From Pseudomonas sp. ISL-84 (lineage in GTDB: Bacteria; Bacillota; Bacilli; Bacillales; Cytobacillaceae), in contig JAGGRA010000044.1 of the NCBI GenBank assembly GCA_018613035.1, forward strand, positions 1 to 64,000: a stretch of DNA of 64,000 bases, in the 5' to 3' direction. Positions 8,756 to 16,918 of the stretch are shown one piece after another (position 1 is the stretch's first letter; each line of letters begins with the position of its first letter). The notes below the pieces were generated by a model, which saw only the letters and a list, made by a program, of their open reading frames with translations, was not told the DNA's origin and ran no database searches. The position numbers and the translations under genes were made by a program.

Positions 8756-10186
8756 GTGGTTAAAGAATTGACGCTTATTCAGCAAAATGATACGCATGGT
8801 AGCATCGAATTGCATCATGAAGCATTTTGGAAAGATGCTGGCATGGAGGTCCAGAAGGTAGGCGGATTTGCCAGGATTGGAAAATATGTTAAGGATGTGA
8901 AGAAGCAGAAGGAGAATGTTCTCTTTTTGGATGGAGGAGATTTGTTTCATGGTACACTGCCTCTGGTTGCATCCAAAGGGGAGGCTATTTTGCCAGCCTT
9001 GAAGCTGATGGAGCTAGACGGTTTCGTTCCGGGGAACTGGGATTATGCATATGGAAAGGAGCAGCTCCAAAACCTTGCAGGAGAGCTTCCATTCCCGGCC
9101 ATCGCCTGCAATGTCAATGAAACAGATAAAATTGATTCCTTTATTACCCCCTATTTAATAAAAGAACTGCAGGGTGTGAAGGCGGGGATCATCGGGTTGA
9201 CCTATCCATTTACAGATGAAACAATGCCGGACAGTTTTTCAGAAGGCTTTGAGTTTTCAAAAGGAATAAAGGAAGTACAGGAGATTATCGAGAGCATCAA
9301 GGATCAGACTGATATTATGATCCTGATCAGCCATATGGGTCTTCCGCTTGATGTTGAGCTTGCCAGCAAGACGAATGGGATCGATGTGATATTAAGCGGA
9401 CATACGCATGACCGGATTGCTTCTCCGATAACAAGGAATAATACATTAATTGTCCAGTCCGGTGCCAGCAGTTCGTTTCTTGGCCAGCTGGATTTAAAGA
9501 TAGCTGATGGCAAAATTGAAAGCTATGGATATAATCTTATTCCTCTCGATGAAACATATGAAGAAGATAGCCAAATTGCCGAAGCTGTCCGTTCAATTCT
9601 CGCTCCTTATGAAAAACAAAGAGAGGAGACGGTCGGAGAAACGAAGACGCTTCTCCATAGAATGACGCTAAATGAAGCCCCAATGGACAAGCTGATTACG
9701 GACGCTTATTTGCATGCATTTGAGGCTGATATTGCTTTTTCGCATGGATGGAGGTACGGAACCCCGATTCCAGAGGGAAAGGTCAGCCTGTACGATGTGC
9801 ATACGATCATTCCGACTAATCCGGAACTGTTTTTGATGGAAGTGGAAGGACAATATTTAATCAAGGCGCTGGAAAAGAATCTTGAACAGGTGTTTTCAGC
9901 AGATCCGTTTGGGCAAAAGGGAGGATATATTCTGCGGTCATCCGGTTTATTCATGACCTTCAAACCGTATAACCCAAAGGGAAACAGAATTCAGGAGCTA
10001 TTGGTGAATGGAGACCCTATCAATCCCCATAAACGGTATAAAGTAGTCGGCGGAGGGGAGCAGCTATTCAAAGGAATGAATAATAAAAAGGAATACCAGG
10101 GAATACATGCCATTGATGTGATTAAAAGCTTTCTCGCTGAGAAGGCATTCACTTATGAAGAGGACCGGAAAATTATAAATGTGTAA
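8756..10186 (+). CDS. Cytoplasmic 5'-nucleotidase/metallophosphatase family protein
   Basis: About 476 residues: an N-terminal calcineurin-like phosphoesterase domain (NDTHGS near 14, FLDGGDLFHGT near 60, GHTHDR near 220) and a C-terminal 5'-nucleotidase domain (SHGWRYG, GGGEQLF). No signal peptide, so it acts inside the cell, like the YunD group in B. subtilis. The motif normally written GNHE/GNHD is GNWDYAYG here, so the expected catalytic His is Trp. The frame opens with GTG at 8747, but AAGGAA at 8741-8746 is correctly spaced only for the GTG at 8756. Confidence 0.85.
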   Translation: MVKELTLIQQNDTHGSIELHHEAFWKDAGMEVQKVGGFARIGKYVKDVKKQKENVLFLDGGDLFHGTLPLVASKGEAILPALKLMELDGFVPGNWDYAYGKEQLQNLAGELPFPAIACNVNETDKIDSFITPYLIKELQGVKAGIIGLTYPFTDETMPDSFSEGFEFSKGIKEVQEIIESIKDQTDIMILISHMGLPLDVELASKTNGIDVILSGHTHDRIASPITRNNTLIVQSGASSSFLGQLDLKIADGKIESYGYNLIPLDETYEEDSQIAEAVRSILAPYEKQREETVGETKTLLHRMTLNEAPMDKLITDAYLHAFEADIAFSHGWRYGTPIPEGKVSLYDVHTIIPTNPELFLMEVEGQYLIKALEKNLEQVFSADPFGQKGGYILRSSGLFMTFKPYNPKGNRIQELLVNGDPINPHKRYKVVGGGEQLFKGMNNKKEYQGIHAIDVIKSFLAEKAFTYEEDRKIINV

Positions 10187-10192
10187 TAAAAA

Positions 10193-10217
10193 AGACGTGC
10201 GCCTGCACGTCTATCTT
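10193..10217. terminator. Bidirectional terminator
   Basis: AGACGTGC at 10193-10200 pairs perfectly with GCACGTCT at 10205-10212. An A-run upstream gives a strong T-tract on the minus strand, and ATCTTTG follows on the plus strand. It lies between convergent genes. Confidence 0.85.
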
Positions 10218-10286
10218 TGTATATAGTATAAGCCTTGCAGGAACAAGTGGTTTTTCCTTTTTCGAAGAGCTCATCCTCTCTTCTAA

Positions 10287-10880
10287 CTAATCAATGTCCT
10301 TCGTCAAGCTTTCCATCATCGCTTCATCCATAGGGCCGACAATTTTCTTTGTGATGACGCCCTTGGTATCAAGGATATAGCTTGTTGGAATCGTAAAAGC
10401 CTGATATTGCGGGCCAATCATGCCGTCTTCATCAAGCGGGATGGAGAAGGTAAGGCCGTAGTCCTTGACGAATTTTTCAATATCTTCCCGGCCGTTGTCA
10501 ATATTCGTGAGATTGACGGCTACGACTTCAATGCCATCCTCTTTATGCTTCTCGTAAAAGTTCTGCATATGGGGCATTTCAGCTTTACATGGCGGGCACC
10601 ATGTGGCCCAGAAGTTCAAAATGACTTTTTTACCCTGATAATCTGATAGCTTCATGGTTTTGCCATCCAGAGTCGTTAACTCAAAGTCCGGAGCCGGCTT
10701 GCCTTCCTGGACCTGAGAGAGATCCGATCCTGGAATATCTTCAGCTGCAGTGATGTCTTCTCCGCTTTCAACCGCAGCATTGCTGGTGCTTTCTTTCTCT
10801 GCAGAGGGTTTCCATAGATTGACGAATACAATTGCCAGAGCCAATAAAATGATGGCTACTGATAACAAGTTTTTATTCAA
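10287..10880 (-). CDS. TlpA/ResA-like membrane-anchored thioredoxin
   Basis: A 197-residue thiol-disulfide reductase. One N-terminal membrane anchor (about 5-23) is followed by a linker and an AhpC/TSA-type thioredoxin fold with WCPPC (Cys95, Cys98) and a cis-Pro in FTIPTSY. The active site would face outside. The start is TTG after GGCGGTG. It is the last gene of the minus-strand group OsmC, membrane protein, TlpA. Reductant probably comes from the CcdA encoded upstream, as in the ResA/StoA systems; that link is inference. Confidence 0.9.
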   Translation of the reverse strand: MNKNLLSVAIILLALAIVFVNLWKPSAEKESTSNAAVESGEDITAAEDIPGSDLSQVQEGKPAPDFELTTLDGKTMKLSDYQGKKVILNFWATWCPPCKAEMPHMQNFYEKHKEDGIEVVAVNLTNIDNGREDIEKFVKDYGLTFSIPLDEDGMIGPQYQAFTIPTSYILDTKGVITKKIVGPMDEAMMESLTKDID

Positions 10881-10894
10881 GTCTTTACACCGCC

Positions 10895-11584
10895 TTAAGA
10901 AGTTGGTTTGGCACTTCGTTTTTTATGATCCAAGATAGACAGAGTGTACACCGTTATAGCCAGCCAGCTGAATGTCAGGATTTCAAGGGATATGATTGGC
11001 TGAAAAAAGCTGACAACCAGCAGCTCGCTAAGCATCATTAACGCAAATGCCTGCAATGACAGGATTTCTTTTTTCTTTTTCGAAATGGCTCTGTTAAAGC
11101 TAATTGATGAATCAGCACCCTTGTTTGACTTAGCACTAGAAATAGTCTGAAAAACAACATAACAAATCAGCAGCAGCAGATGTGCGATTGCAGCAAGGGT
11201 GCTTGAAATAAGTGCATATTTAATGCCTTCAAAACTAATAAAGAAGAGCGGAAATAGCTGCAAAGCATCCTGATGTGCGGATGGATATTTTTTACTCACT
11301 TTATAGAGAAGGTAAACAGAAAGGGATGCCAGAGCAAGGAAGTGCCCTTCTGTGCTTCCATTAAAATAAACGATGGAAAGAGGCATCTCTATGACCATTT
11401 TAAAATGAAAAAGAATATAGCTTAATTTCCATACAAGAAAGTATAAAAAAAAGCTGTTCCAATACCATTCCTCAATCTTTTTGCTTGAAAGATACCTGTA
11501 CAAAAGCGCTGTTATAAGTAGGGCAAGCAGAACCGCCAGCCAAACTGAAGGGATCGTCACGCTCCCTATATTAAAATAGGTCAA
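10895..11584 (-). CDS. Multi-pass membrane protein, unknown
   Basis: 229 residues with about six to seven hydrophobic helices separated by short basic loops. No catalytic motif is certain; the fold is reminiscent of prolipoprotein diacylglyceryl transferase-like proteins, but the key Lgt residues are not seen. The TTG start overlaps the OsmC stop by four bases, so the two are translationally coupled. Position between OsmC and TlpA suggests a role in the same thiol-redox function. Confidence 0.7.
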   Translation of the reverse strand: MTYFNIGSVTIPSVWLAVLLALLITALLYRYLSSKKIEEWYWNSFFLYFLVWKLSYILFHFKMVIEMPLSIVYFNGSTEGHFLALASLSVYLLYKVSKKYPSAHQDALQLFPLFFISFEGIKYALISSTLAAIAHLLLLICYVVFQTISSAKSNKGADSSISFNRAISKKKKEILSLQAFALMMLSELLVVSFFQPIISLEILTFSWLAITVYTLSILDHKKRSAKPTS

Positions 11585-11976
11585 TTAGAATCACCAGGAA
11601 AGACAACCTTAAAGCTAATATCGATGGTTCCCATCACAGATTGGATCATTCCGCAGTTTTTAACAGTGAGCTCTGCAACCTTTCCTGCTTGTTCTGTAGA
11701 AAGTTTCTTATCAGCATGAACCTCTGCGATAAATGAGAGCTTTTCTATCCGGTTTGCTTCATCAGGATTTCTGACAGCAGAAACATTTACTTCAATTTTC
11801 TCGATCGCAAACTTCTTCTTTTGAAGGATATTCCGCAGCAAAGTCCCGCTGCAGCCAACTAAAGATGAAACAAAGAGTTCAAATGGACGATAGCCTAATG
11901 TATCATCCGGAGATATTGGCAGCTCTCCCAAGCCTAATTTTCCTGTTATCTTTTCTTGATCTACTATAAACTTCAT
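11581..11976 (-). CDS. OsmC family peroxiredoxin-like protein
   Basis: 131 residues with the OsmC fold. The two redox Cys are in LVGCSGTLL and KNCGMIQS, at the usual spacing for Ohr/OsmC thiol peroxidases. The RPFELFVSSLVGC motif is typical. First gene of a three-gene unit with the membrane protein and TlpA; AAAAGGGGTGGAG precedes the ATG. It probably reduces organic hydroperoxides or reacts with sulfane sulfur. Confidence 0.88.
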   Translation of the reverse strand: MKFIVDQEKITGKLGLGELPISPDDTLGYRPFELFVSSLVGCSGTLLRNILQKKKFAIEKIEVNVSAVRNPDEANRIEKLSFIAEVHADKKLSTEQAGKVAELTVKNCGMIQSVMGTIDISFKVVFPGDSN

Positions 11977-12061
11977 CTCTCCACCCCTTTTCTGCCCATA
12001 GTATGTAATGGATTTGTTAAGGAATGATTAAGAAACGAAAACTAAATGTTTTAAATAAGAC

Positions 12062-13132
12062 TTACATTTTCTCAGCGCTCCCTGCTGGAAGCATGATTTT
12101 GAAGGTATGCTGACTGCCATCTGTTTTCAAATCAATGTCTCCTTTATGGGCAGTTATAATACTTTTTGCGATGGCCAGCCCCAAGCCTGCTCCATTCACT
12201 TTTGTGCTCCTGGACTCCTCAAGCCTGTAGAAACGTTCAAATATCAGATCCTTTTTTTCAGGATCAATGAATTGCCCAGTATGGGAAAAGGTGATGGTGT
12301 ATTGACTCCCGGTTAAAGAGGCATCTATGGCCAGCTCTTTTCCGGCATTGTAATCAAGTGTATTTTGAAGAATATTTGTAAAGACCTGTTTTAGTCCGTC
12401 CTTATTTCCCATTATTAGTGCCTGTTCAATATGGATTTGCTGATTTTCAAAAGAATCGTCAAGCTTTAGCCTGAAGGCATTCAACGATTCGGTCAAAACC
12501 TCGTCTATCGCTAAAGGTTCAATGGGTTTTTCCATAAAGTAAATCCCGGTGTTCCAGGAATTGAGTTCTGTTATGAGCTCCACGATCCTGGTGATCCTTC
12601 TTGATTCCTCAAGAAGGGAGCCGAACAATTCAGGATCACCTTCCACCACTCCGTTTTGCAGTGCTTCGAGGTAGCCATTGATATTGGTTAAGGGGGTACG
12701 AAGCTCATGGGCAATATCGCGGAGCATTTCTTCCCGTTTTTCCTGTATGGATACAAGTGAAGCAGCCATGGAATTAAAGTTTTCTGTAAGCTCCTTTAAT
12801 TCACCTGATGAAGGAGCATCCACTTTACCGGGGGCTCTGCCTTCTTTAATTTCTTTTGCAGCCAGGGATAAATGCCTGATCGGGCGGACAATTTTCCGGA
12901 CGGTGAAATAATGGAATAGCCCGGCTATTACAAATGCCGCAATACTAACCATCCATAAAAAACCGTTTAAGGTATCGACCAAATCCTGGCCGGTGACGTC
13001 TTCAGAATTAACGAGAAAGCAGGCATAATCCTTAACGGAAAAGCCTGCCAGGAGAATCACAAGCAGTATGACAAGGCTATTTAAGGCAACAAGCTTTGAT
13101 AACAGGTCGGAAAACTTTTTAAACACCGACAA
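12062..13132 (-). CDS. Membrane sensor histidine kinase
   Basis: 356 residues. TM1 is at about 13-31 and TM2 at about 57-75 with only some 25 residues between, so the sensing part is small. HAMP follows at about 77-130. The phosphoacceptor box DIAHELRTPLT has His142. The HATPase motifs are degenerate but present: N-box QNTLDYN (usually NALKYT) and G-box GAGLGLAI. It overlaps the response regulator by 14 bases. Signal unknown; the CcdA/TlpA/OsmC neighbours suggest thiol or redox stress. Confidence 0.9.
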   Translation of the reverse strand: MSVFKKFSDLLSKLVALNSLVILLVILLAGFSVKDYACFLVNSEDVTGQDLVDTLNGFLWMVSIAAFVIAGLFHYFTVRKIVRPIRHLSLAAKEIKEGRAPGKVDAPSSGELKELTENFNSMAASLVSIQEKREEMLRDIAHELRTPLTNINGYLEALQNGVVEGDPELFGSLLEESRRITRIVELITELNSWNTGIYFMEKPIEPLAIDEVLTESLNAFRLKLDDSFENQQIHIEQALIMGNKDGLKQVFTNILQNTLDYNAGKELAIDASLTGSQYTITFSHTGQFIDPEKKDLIFERFYRLEESRSTKVNGAGLGLAIAKSIITAHKGDIDLKTDGSQHTFKIMLPAGSAEKM

Positions 13133-13826
13133 ATTTATACCCCATTCCTCTTACTGTTTGAATATAATCCTTTGGCGTCTTTTCCTTCACCTTTTCTCGC
13201 AAATGCTTAATGTGTACATCAATGGTCCGCTCTGAAACTGCCTTTTGGTTATTCTCGTAAATATAGTTCAAAATCTGCTCTCTTGATAAAACCTGATTTG
13301 GGTGCTGCATGAACATGTGGAGAAGCTTGAATTCGAATTGTGTCAATTCCAGCGGCTCCCCATCGATCAGGGCCTCTCCCTTTGCCGGTTTGATTGTAAA
13401 ACCGGTAAAACTTAATTTGCCGCATCTGCTGGCTGTTCTTCTTAATACTGCTTCAATCCGCACCATCAGTTCGGCTGGGCTGAAGGGTTTAACGACATAA
13501 TCGTCAGCACCCAGCTTAAAGCCCTGGATGCGGCTTTTTTCAGAAGCCTTGGCCGTAAGCATAATGATCGGCATCATGCTTTTGAGGTCTTCCCGGACCC
13601 AGCGGCTAATTTCTTCGCCGCTCACACCAGGCAGCATTAAATCGAGGATTAAAATACAAGGATCAAATTCTTCAATTTTCTTCATGGCTTCGTGGCCATC
13701 AACCGCTTCTATCACTTCATAACCGTCTTTCTTCAAATAGATCTTTACAAGGTTTCGGATTTTTGCATCATCTTCCACCACTAATACAGATTTGCCAATG
13801 AGGTGTTGATCAATCAAGACAATCAT
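13119..13826 (-). CDS. OmpR-family response regulator
   Basis: About 232-235 residues: a receiver with acidic pocket EDD and phosphoacceptor Asp62 (ILDLMLPG), Lys in DDYVVKPFSPAEL, and a winged-helix DNA-binding domain ending IQTVRGMGYKFVG. Pairs with the downstream kinase. The ATG at 13826 sits on the AAAGGATGA ribosome binding site, so translation may begin at the TTG three codons later (13817). Confidence 0.92.
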   Translation of the reverse strand: MIVLIDQHLIGKSVLVVEDDAKIRNLVKIYLKKDGYEVIEAVDGHEAMKKIEEFDPCILILDLMLPGVSGEEISRWVREDLKSMMPIIMLTAKASEKSRIQGFKLGADDYVVKPFSPAELMVRIEAVLRRTASRCGKLSFTGFTIKPAKGEALIDGEPLELTQFEFKLLHMFMQHPNQVLSREQILNYIYENNQKAVSERTIDVHIKHLREKVKEKTPKDYIQTVRGMGYKFVGV

Positions 13827-13836
13827 CCTTTTTTTA

Positions 13837-14134
13837 GGCTGTTTTCGAAAACTTTGTTGCTTTTCAAACTAGTCGCGAGGAGTGGTTGATTTCTCTCCAG
13901 GATGCTCAAGCTTCCAAGGGGCAGGCGGTGAGCCTCCTCGGTGCAAGCACCTGTGGGGTCTCACTTGTCCCGCTCCTCCCGCAGGACGTTGATTAAGCAT
14001 CCTTGAATCATCACCGCATGAAGGAAATGCGAATGCATTTTCGCAGGATTAGCACCTTACGCTCCAATTAAACAACCAATCTTATTTATCAATTTTTTTA
14101 TTCGGAAATCTATTTAAAACAACAATTTTTTAGG
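13837..14134 (-). repeat. MITE-like repeat, copy A
   Basis: About 298 bp, homologous to copy B at 16644-16871 but in opposite orientation. Shared blocks read on the minus strand include GTGAGACCCCACAGG, CCGAGGAGGCTCAC and AAAAGCAACAAAGTTT. The end at 13837 is GGCTGTTTTC, matching both ends of copy B. Copy A carries roughly 60-70 extra bases (near 13985-14055) with a small hairpin, GGAAATGCGAATGCATTTTC. It fills the gap between ccdA and the response regulator gene. I recognise similar elements from many Bacillaceae genomes but know no agreed name. Confidence 0.75.
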
Positions 14135-14144
14135 TTTACAGTTT

Positions 14145-14858
14145 CTAGAATTGAAATAAACTGTATGCTGAAAGCCATGCGCTAATTTTTTGCATCTGGC
14201 CGCTTAGGACAAGCATTCCCAGTGCAACCATAACCATTCCATTGATAAATGCCAGCTTTGATAAATACTTATTAATTTTTCTCATCGTTTTTAATGAATA
14301 AGAAATAACGACCGAAATAATGAAAAAGGGGATAGCCATTCCGAGAGAGTAAGCCACCAATAAGAAAACTCCTTGTCCTAACGTATCGGATGAGCTTGCC
14401 AATAATAGTATGGACGAAAGGGCAAGTCCAACACAAGGAGACCAGCCGCTGGCAAATGCCATTCCCAGCAAAACAGAACCAAAGATCCCTTTAGATTTGT
14501 TTTCAGATTGAAATCTCTTTTCCTTCATCAAAAATTTGAATTTGAGTAAGCCGGCCATCTGTAAACCGAAGATAATGATCAGCAGTCCGGCTACCTGCAT
14601 GATGATCATGCGGTAATTCATGAGAATTTTTCCGATAAAGCTGGCAGAGGCGCCGAGTGCTATAAAGATAATACTAAATCCAATTATAAATCCAAAAGAA
14701 CGCAAATAAAGCTTTGCCCGATCCACCTGCATTTTTGAGTCTTCAATTTTTCCTCCAGTCAGATGGGTAACATACGCAGGCAGCAGCGGGAACACACAGG
14801 GAGAAAAGAAAGAAAGTACGCCTGCTGCCAGAGCAAAAAACATTCCAATATCATTCAT
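14145..14858 (-). CDS. ccdA: CcdA/DsbD-family thiol-disulfide transporter
   Basis: A polytopic membrane protein of 237 residues, six helices. It carries the two conserved Cys motifs of CcdA, SPCVFPLLPAYV near the N-terminus and GWSPCVG in the fourth helix, and passes electrons from cytoplasmic thioredoxin to extracytoplasmic thioredoxin-like proteins. The frame opens at 14885, but AAAAGGAG is placed for the ATG at 14858 (MNDIGMFF). Divergent from the CstB-like gene, sharing a 185-base control region. Confidence 0.92.
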   Translation of the reverse strand: MNDIGMFFALAAGVLSFFSPCVFPLLPAYVTHLTGGKIEDSKMQVDRAKLYLRSFGFIIGFSIIFIALGASASFIGKILMNYRMIIMQVAGLLIIIFGLQMAGLLKFKFLMKEKRFQSENKSKGIFGSVLLGMAFASGWSPCVGLALSSILLLASSSDTLGQGVFLLVAYSLGMAIPFFIISVVISYSLKTMRKINKYLSKLAFINGMVMVALGMLVLSGQMQKISAWLSAYSLFQF

Positions 14859-14987
14859 TAAACATTCACTCCTTTTCACCTTCATTCTGTTATGCTTTTG
14901 TTAAAATTTCATTAAAAATAAAAAATGAATTATTTACATGAAAAACCCGGGTCTATTCCATGAACTGTTTAATTACTGATCATTCGG

Positions 14988-15003
14988 GTACCTTATGAGG
15001 TAT
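14988..15003. promoter_or_regulatory. CsoR/CstR-like operator candidate
   Basis: GTACCTTATGAGGTAT is a near palindrome of the form TACC-N6-GGTA, like the operators of the persulfide-sensing CstR and copper-sensing CsoR repressors. It lies 41 bases before the CstB-like start and 130 bases from ccdA. No CstR gene is in the window. Confidence 0.4.
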
Positions 15004-15043
15004 ATAGATGATATTTTATTAGGATATCTAAGGAGGAATTATT

Positions 15044-16410
15044 ATGTATTTTAAATCTTATTTTGATGAACAGCTCGCCCACATTTCCTAAAAACAGGCG
15101 AAGCAATCGTCATCGATCCGGCCCGTAATATAAAGCCTTATCTAGAAACTGCCAAAAAAGAAAGCTTCACTATTACCGGCGCTGCCGAAACCCATATTCA
15201 TGCTGACTATCTTTCAGGAGCGCGAGAACTGGCCCATCATCACGGCGCCAAGCTTTATGTGTCTGATGAGGGAGATAAAGACTGGAAATATGAGTATGTC
15301 CAAAATTACGAGCATGAGCTGCTGAAGGACGGATCATCCTTTTCGGCAGGAAACGTTCTATTTGACGTGATCCATACGCCAGGCCATACACCGGAAAGCA
15401 TTTCTTTTCTGCTGACGGACAAAGGCGGCGGTGCCAACGAGCCCATGGGGATTTTTAGCGGAGATTTTTTGTTTGTAGGCGATGTAGGCCGGCCGGATCT
15501 TCTGGAAAAAGCAGCCGGTGCAGCTGGTAGCTCTGAAACTGGTGCAAAAGATATGTTTGCCTCGCTTCGGAAAGTAGAAGAACTGCCTGACTTCCTTCAA
15601 GTCTGGCCTGCCCATGGTGCCGGAAGCGCTTGCGGAAAATCACTTGGCGCTGTTCCTATGTCCACGCTCGGCTATGAAAAGAAATTTAACTGGGCTTTCC
15701 AAATCAAAGAGGAAGCACAATTTATTGATGAGCTATTGGCAGGCCAGCCAGAACCGCCGAAATATTTCGCTCAAATGAAGAAGCTTAACAAGCAGGGGCC
15801 TGATTTACTGAGAAAAGAAGAAACGTCAAAGCTTTCCGCCCCTGTAAAAAATAATGCTGTAACTGTTGACACTAGGCCAGCTGATGAATTTTCCAATGGT
15901 CATATCGAAGGGACTTTAAATATCCCATATAATAAGTCGTTTACGAATTGGGCTGGCTGGCTCTTAAGCTATGAAAAGGATATTGTTCTTATTGCGAATG
16001 AGGAAAATCTTGATCAAATCACAAGATCCCTGCAGTCAATCGGCCTGGATCAGGTAACAGGTTACTTTGATTCAAACGAGCTAGCTAATCATACGGAATC
16101 CTATGAAAATATTGAGCCGGAACATGCGAAAAAACTCCTTGAGAGTGATGAATACTATCTTCTGGATGTCCGCAGCCAGGATGAATGGAACAATGGCCAT
16201 ATCCCGGGAGCGCATCATTATATGCTCGGGAATTTGGAAGATAATATGGAGGAGATTCCAAAAGATAAGACACTTATGGCCCACTGTGCCTCTGGGGCGC
16301 GGTCCGCTATTGCTGTCAGCCTTCTGCAGGCCAATGGCTTTAAGGATGTCCTCAATGTAAGAGGCGGATTCAATGCCTGGAAGGAAAAAGGCCTTCCGGT
16401 TAAAAAATAA
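15044..16410 (+). pseudogene. CstB-like persulfide dioxygenase/rhodanese, broken near 5' end
   Basis: The intact family protein joins an MBL-fold persulfide dioxygenase, a pseudo-rhodanese and a rhodanese domain. Here AGGAGG and ATG at 15044 begin MYFKSYFDEQLAHIS and then hit a stop at 15089. The remaining family sequence continues in another frame from KTGEAIVIDPA. About five or six codons seem deleted, with loss of frame. Downstream motifs are intact: THIHADYLSGA, HTPGHTPES, SGDFLFVGDVGRPDL, WPAHGAG. A first rhodanese domain has no Cys, and a second has the active loop AHCASGARS. The longest remaining ORF starts at 15259, inside the MBL domain. Confidence 0.8.
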
Positions 16411-16419
16411 ACGTATTAT

Positions 16420-16449
16420 TTGACTAACTGCATGCTGAAGCCATATAAT
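16420..16449 (+). promoter_or_regulatory. Sigma-A promoter of the manganese riboswitch
   Basis: TTGACT at 16420-16425, an 18-base spacer and a perfect TATAAT at 16444-16449. Transcription would begin about 25 bases before the riboswitch. Confidence 0.75.
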
Positions 16450-16477
16450 TTAAGTAATAAAATAGTTCGGATTCTTC

Positions 16478-16597
16478 CTTAAAGGGGAGTAGCTGTTAAG
16501 TAGGGCCGTCAATACGAGATGCATATCTCCGGCCTTACTGGCAACAAACGTTGCTGGCGAGACCTTTACCATTTATTTGGTAAGGTCTCTTTTATTT
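16478..16597 (+). ncRNA. yybP-ykoY manganese riboswitch with terminator
   Basis: The 5' signature AAAGGGGAGTAGCT starts at 16481. The Mn2+-riboswitch closing element GGCGAGACCTTTACC merges into the expression-platform terminator GAGACCTTTACC / GGTAAGGTCTC (16559-16589) followed by TTTTATTTT. Internal paired elements (GGGCCGTC ... GGCC, and GCAACAAACGTTGC) fit the family. These riboswitches control Mn exporters or TerC/GDT1-type membrane proteins. None follows here: the next features are another terminator and a repeat. Confidence 0.85.
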
Positions 16598-16604
16598 TAA
16601 AGGG

Positions 16605-16640
16605 CGCTGAGACCGGATAAATGGTCCAGCGTTCTTTTTA
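16605..16640 (+). terminator. Second terminator after the riboswitch
   Basis: CGCTGAGACC at 16605-16614 pairs with GGTCCAGCG at 16623-16631 with one mismatch; TTCTTTTTATTT follows. Only eight bases separate it from the riboswitch terminator T-run. Confidence 0.7.
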
Positions 16641-16643
16641 TTT

Positions 16644-16871
16644 GGCTGTTTTCTAAAAGAGTGTTGTTTTTTAATAGAGCTGTGAAAAAACATTGATAAA
16701 AAGGTTGGTTGATTGGAGCGTAGAGGTGCGAGACACCAGCGGGAGGAGTGGGACAGGTGAGACCCCACAGGCGCTGTGCGCCGAGGAGGCTCACTTCCCA
16801 CCCCGCGGAAAGCGGAAATCAACTTCTCCTCACTACTTGTTTAAAAAGCAACAAAGTTTACGAAAGCAGCC
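16644..16871 (+). repeat. MITE-like repeat, copy B
   Basis: 228 bp, with inverted ends GGCTGTTTTCTAAA at 16644 and TTTACGAAAGCAGCC ending at 16871. It is homologous to copy A in inverse orientation. Internal complementary segments (GTGAGACCCCACAGG and CCGAGGAGGCTCAC around GCGCTGTGCGC) predict a strong fold. It lies between the orphan riboswitch and the YrzF-like gene. Confidence 0.8.
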
Positions 16872-16918
16872 ATTTATTTAAAGGCAGGAAGGGTCCGATG
16901 AACAAGGAGGTTTTCGGG

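Noticed and set aside
13837-14134. Insertion sequence with transposase
   Set aside because: No transposase-like ORF is inside either repeat copy; only non-autonomous repeat features are visible.
16748-16918. Upstream extension of the YrzF-like frame
   Set aside because: It runs through the MITE-like repeat; AAGGAGG at 16904 clearly serves the ATG at 16919.
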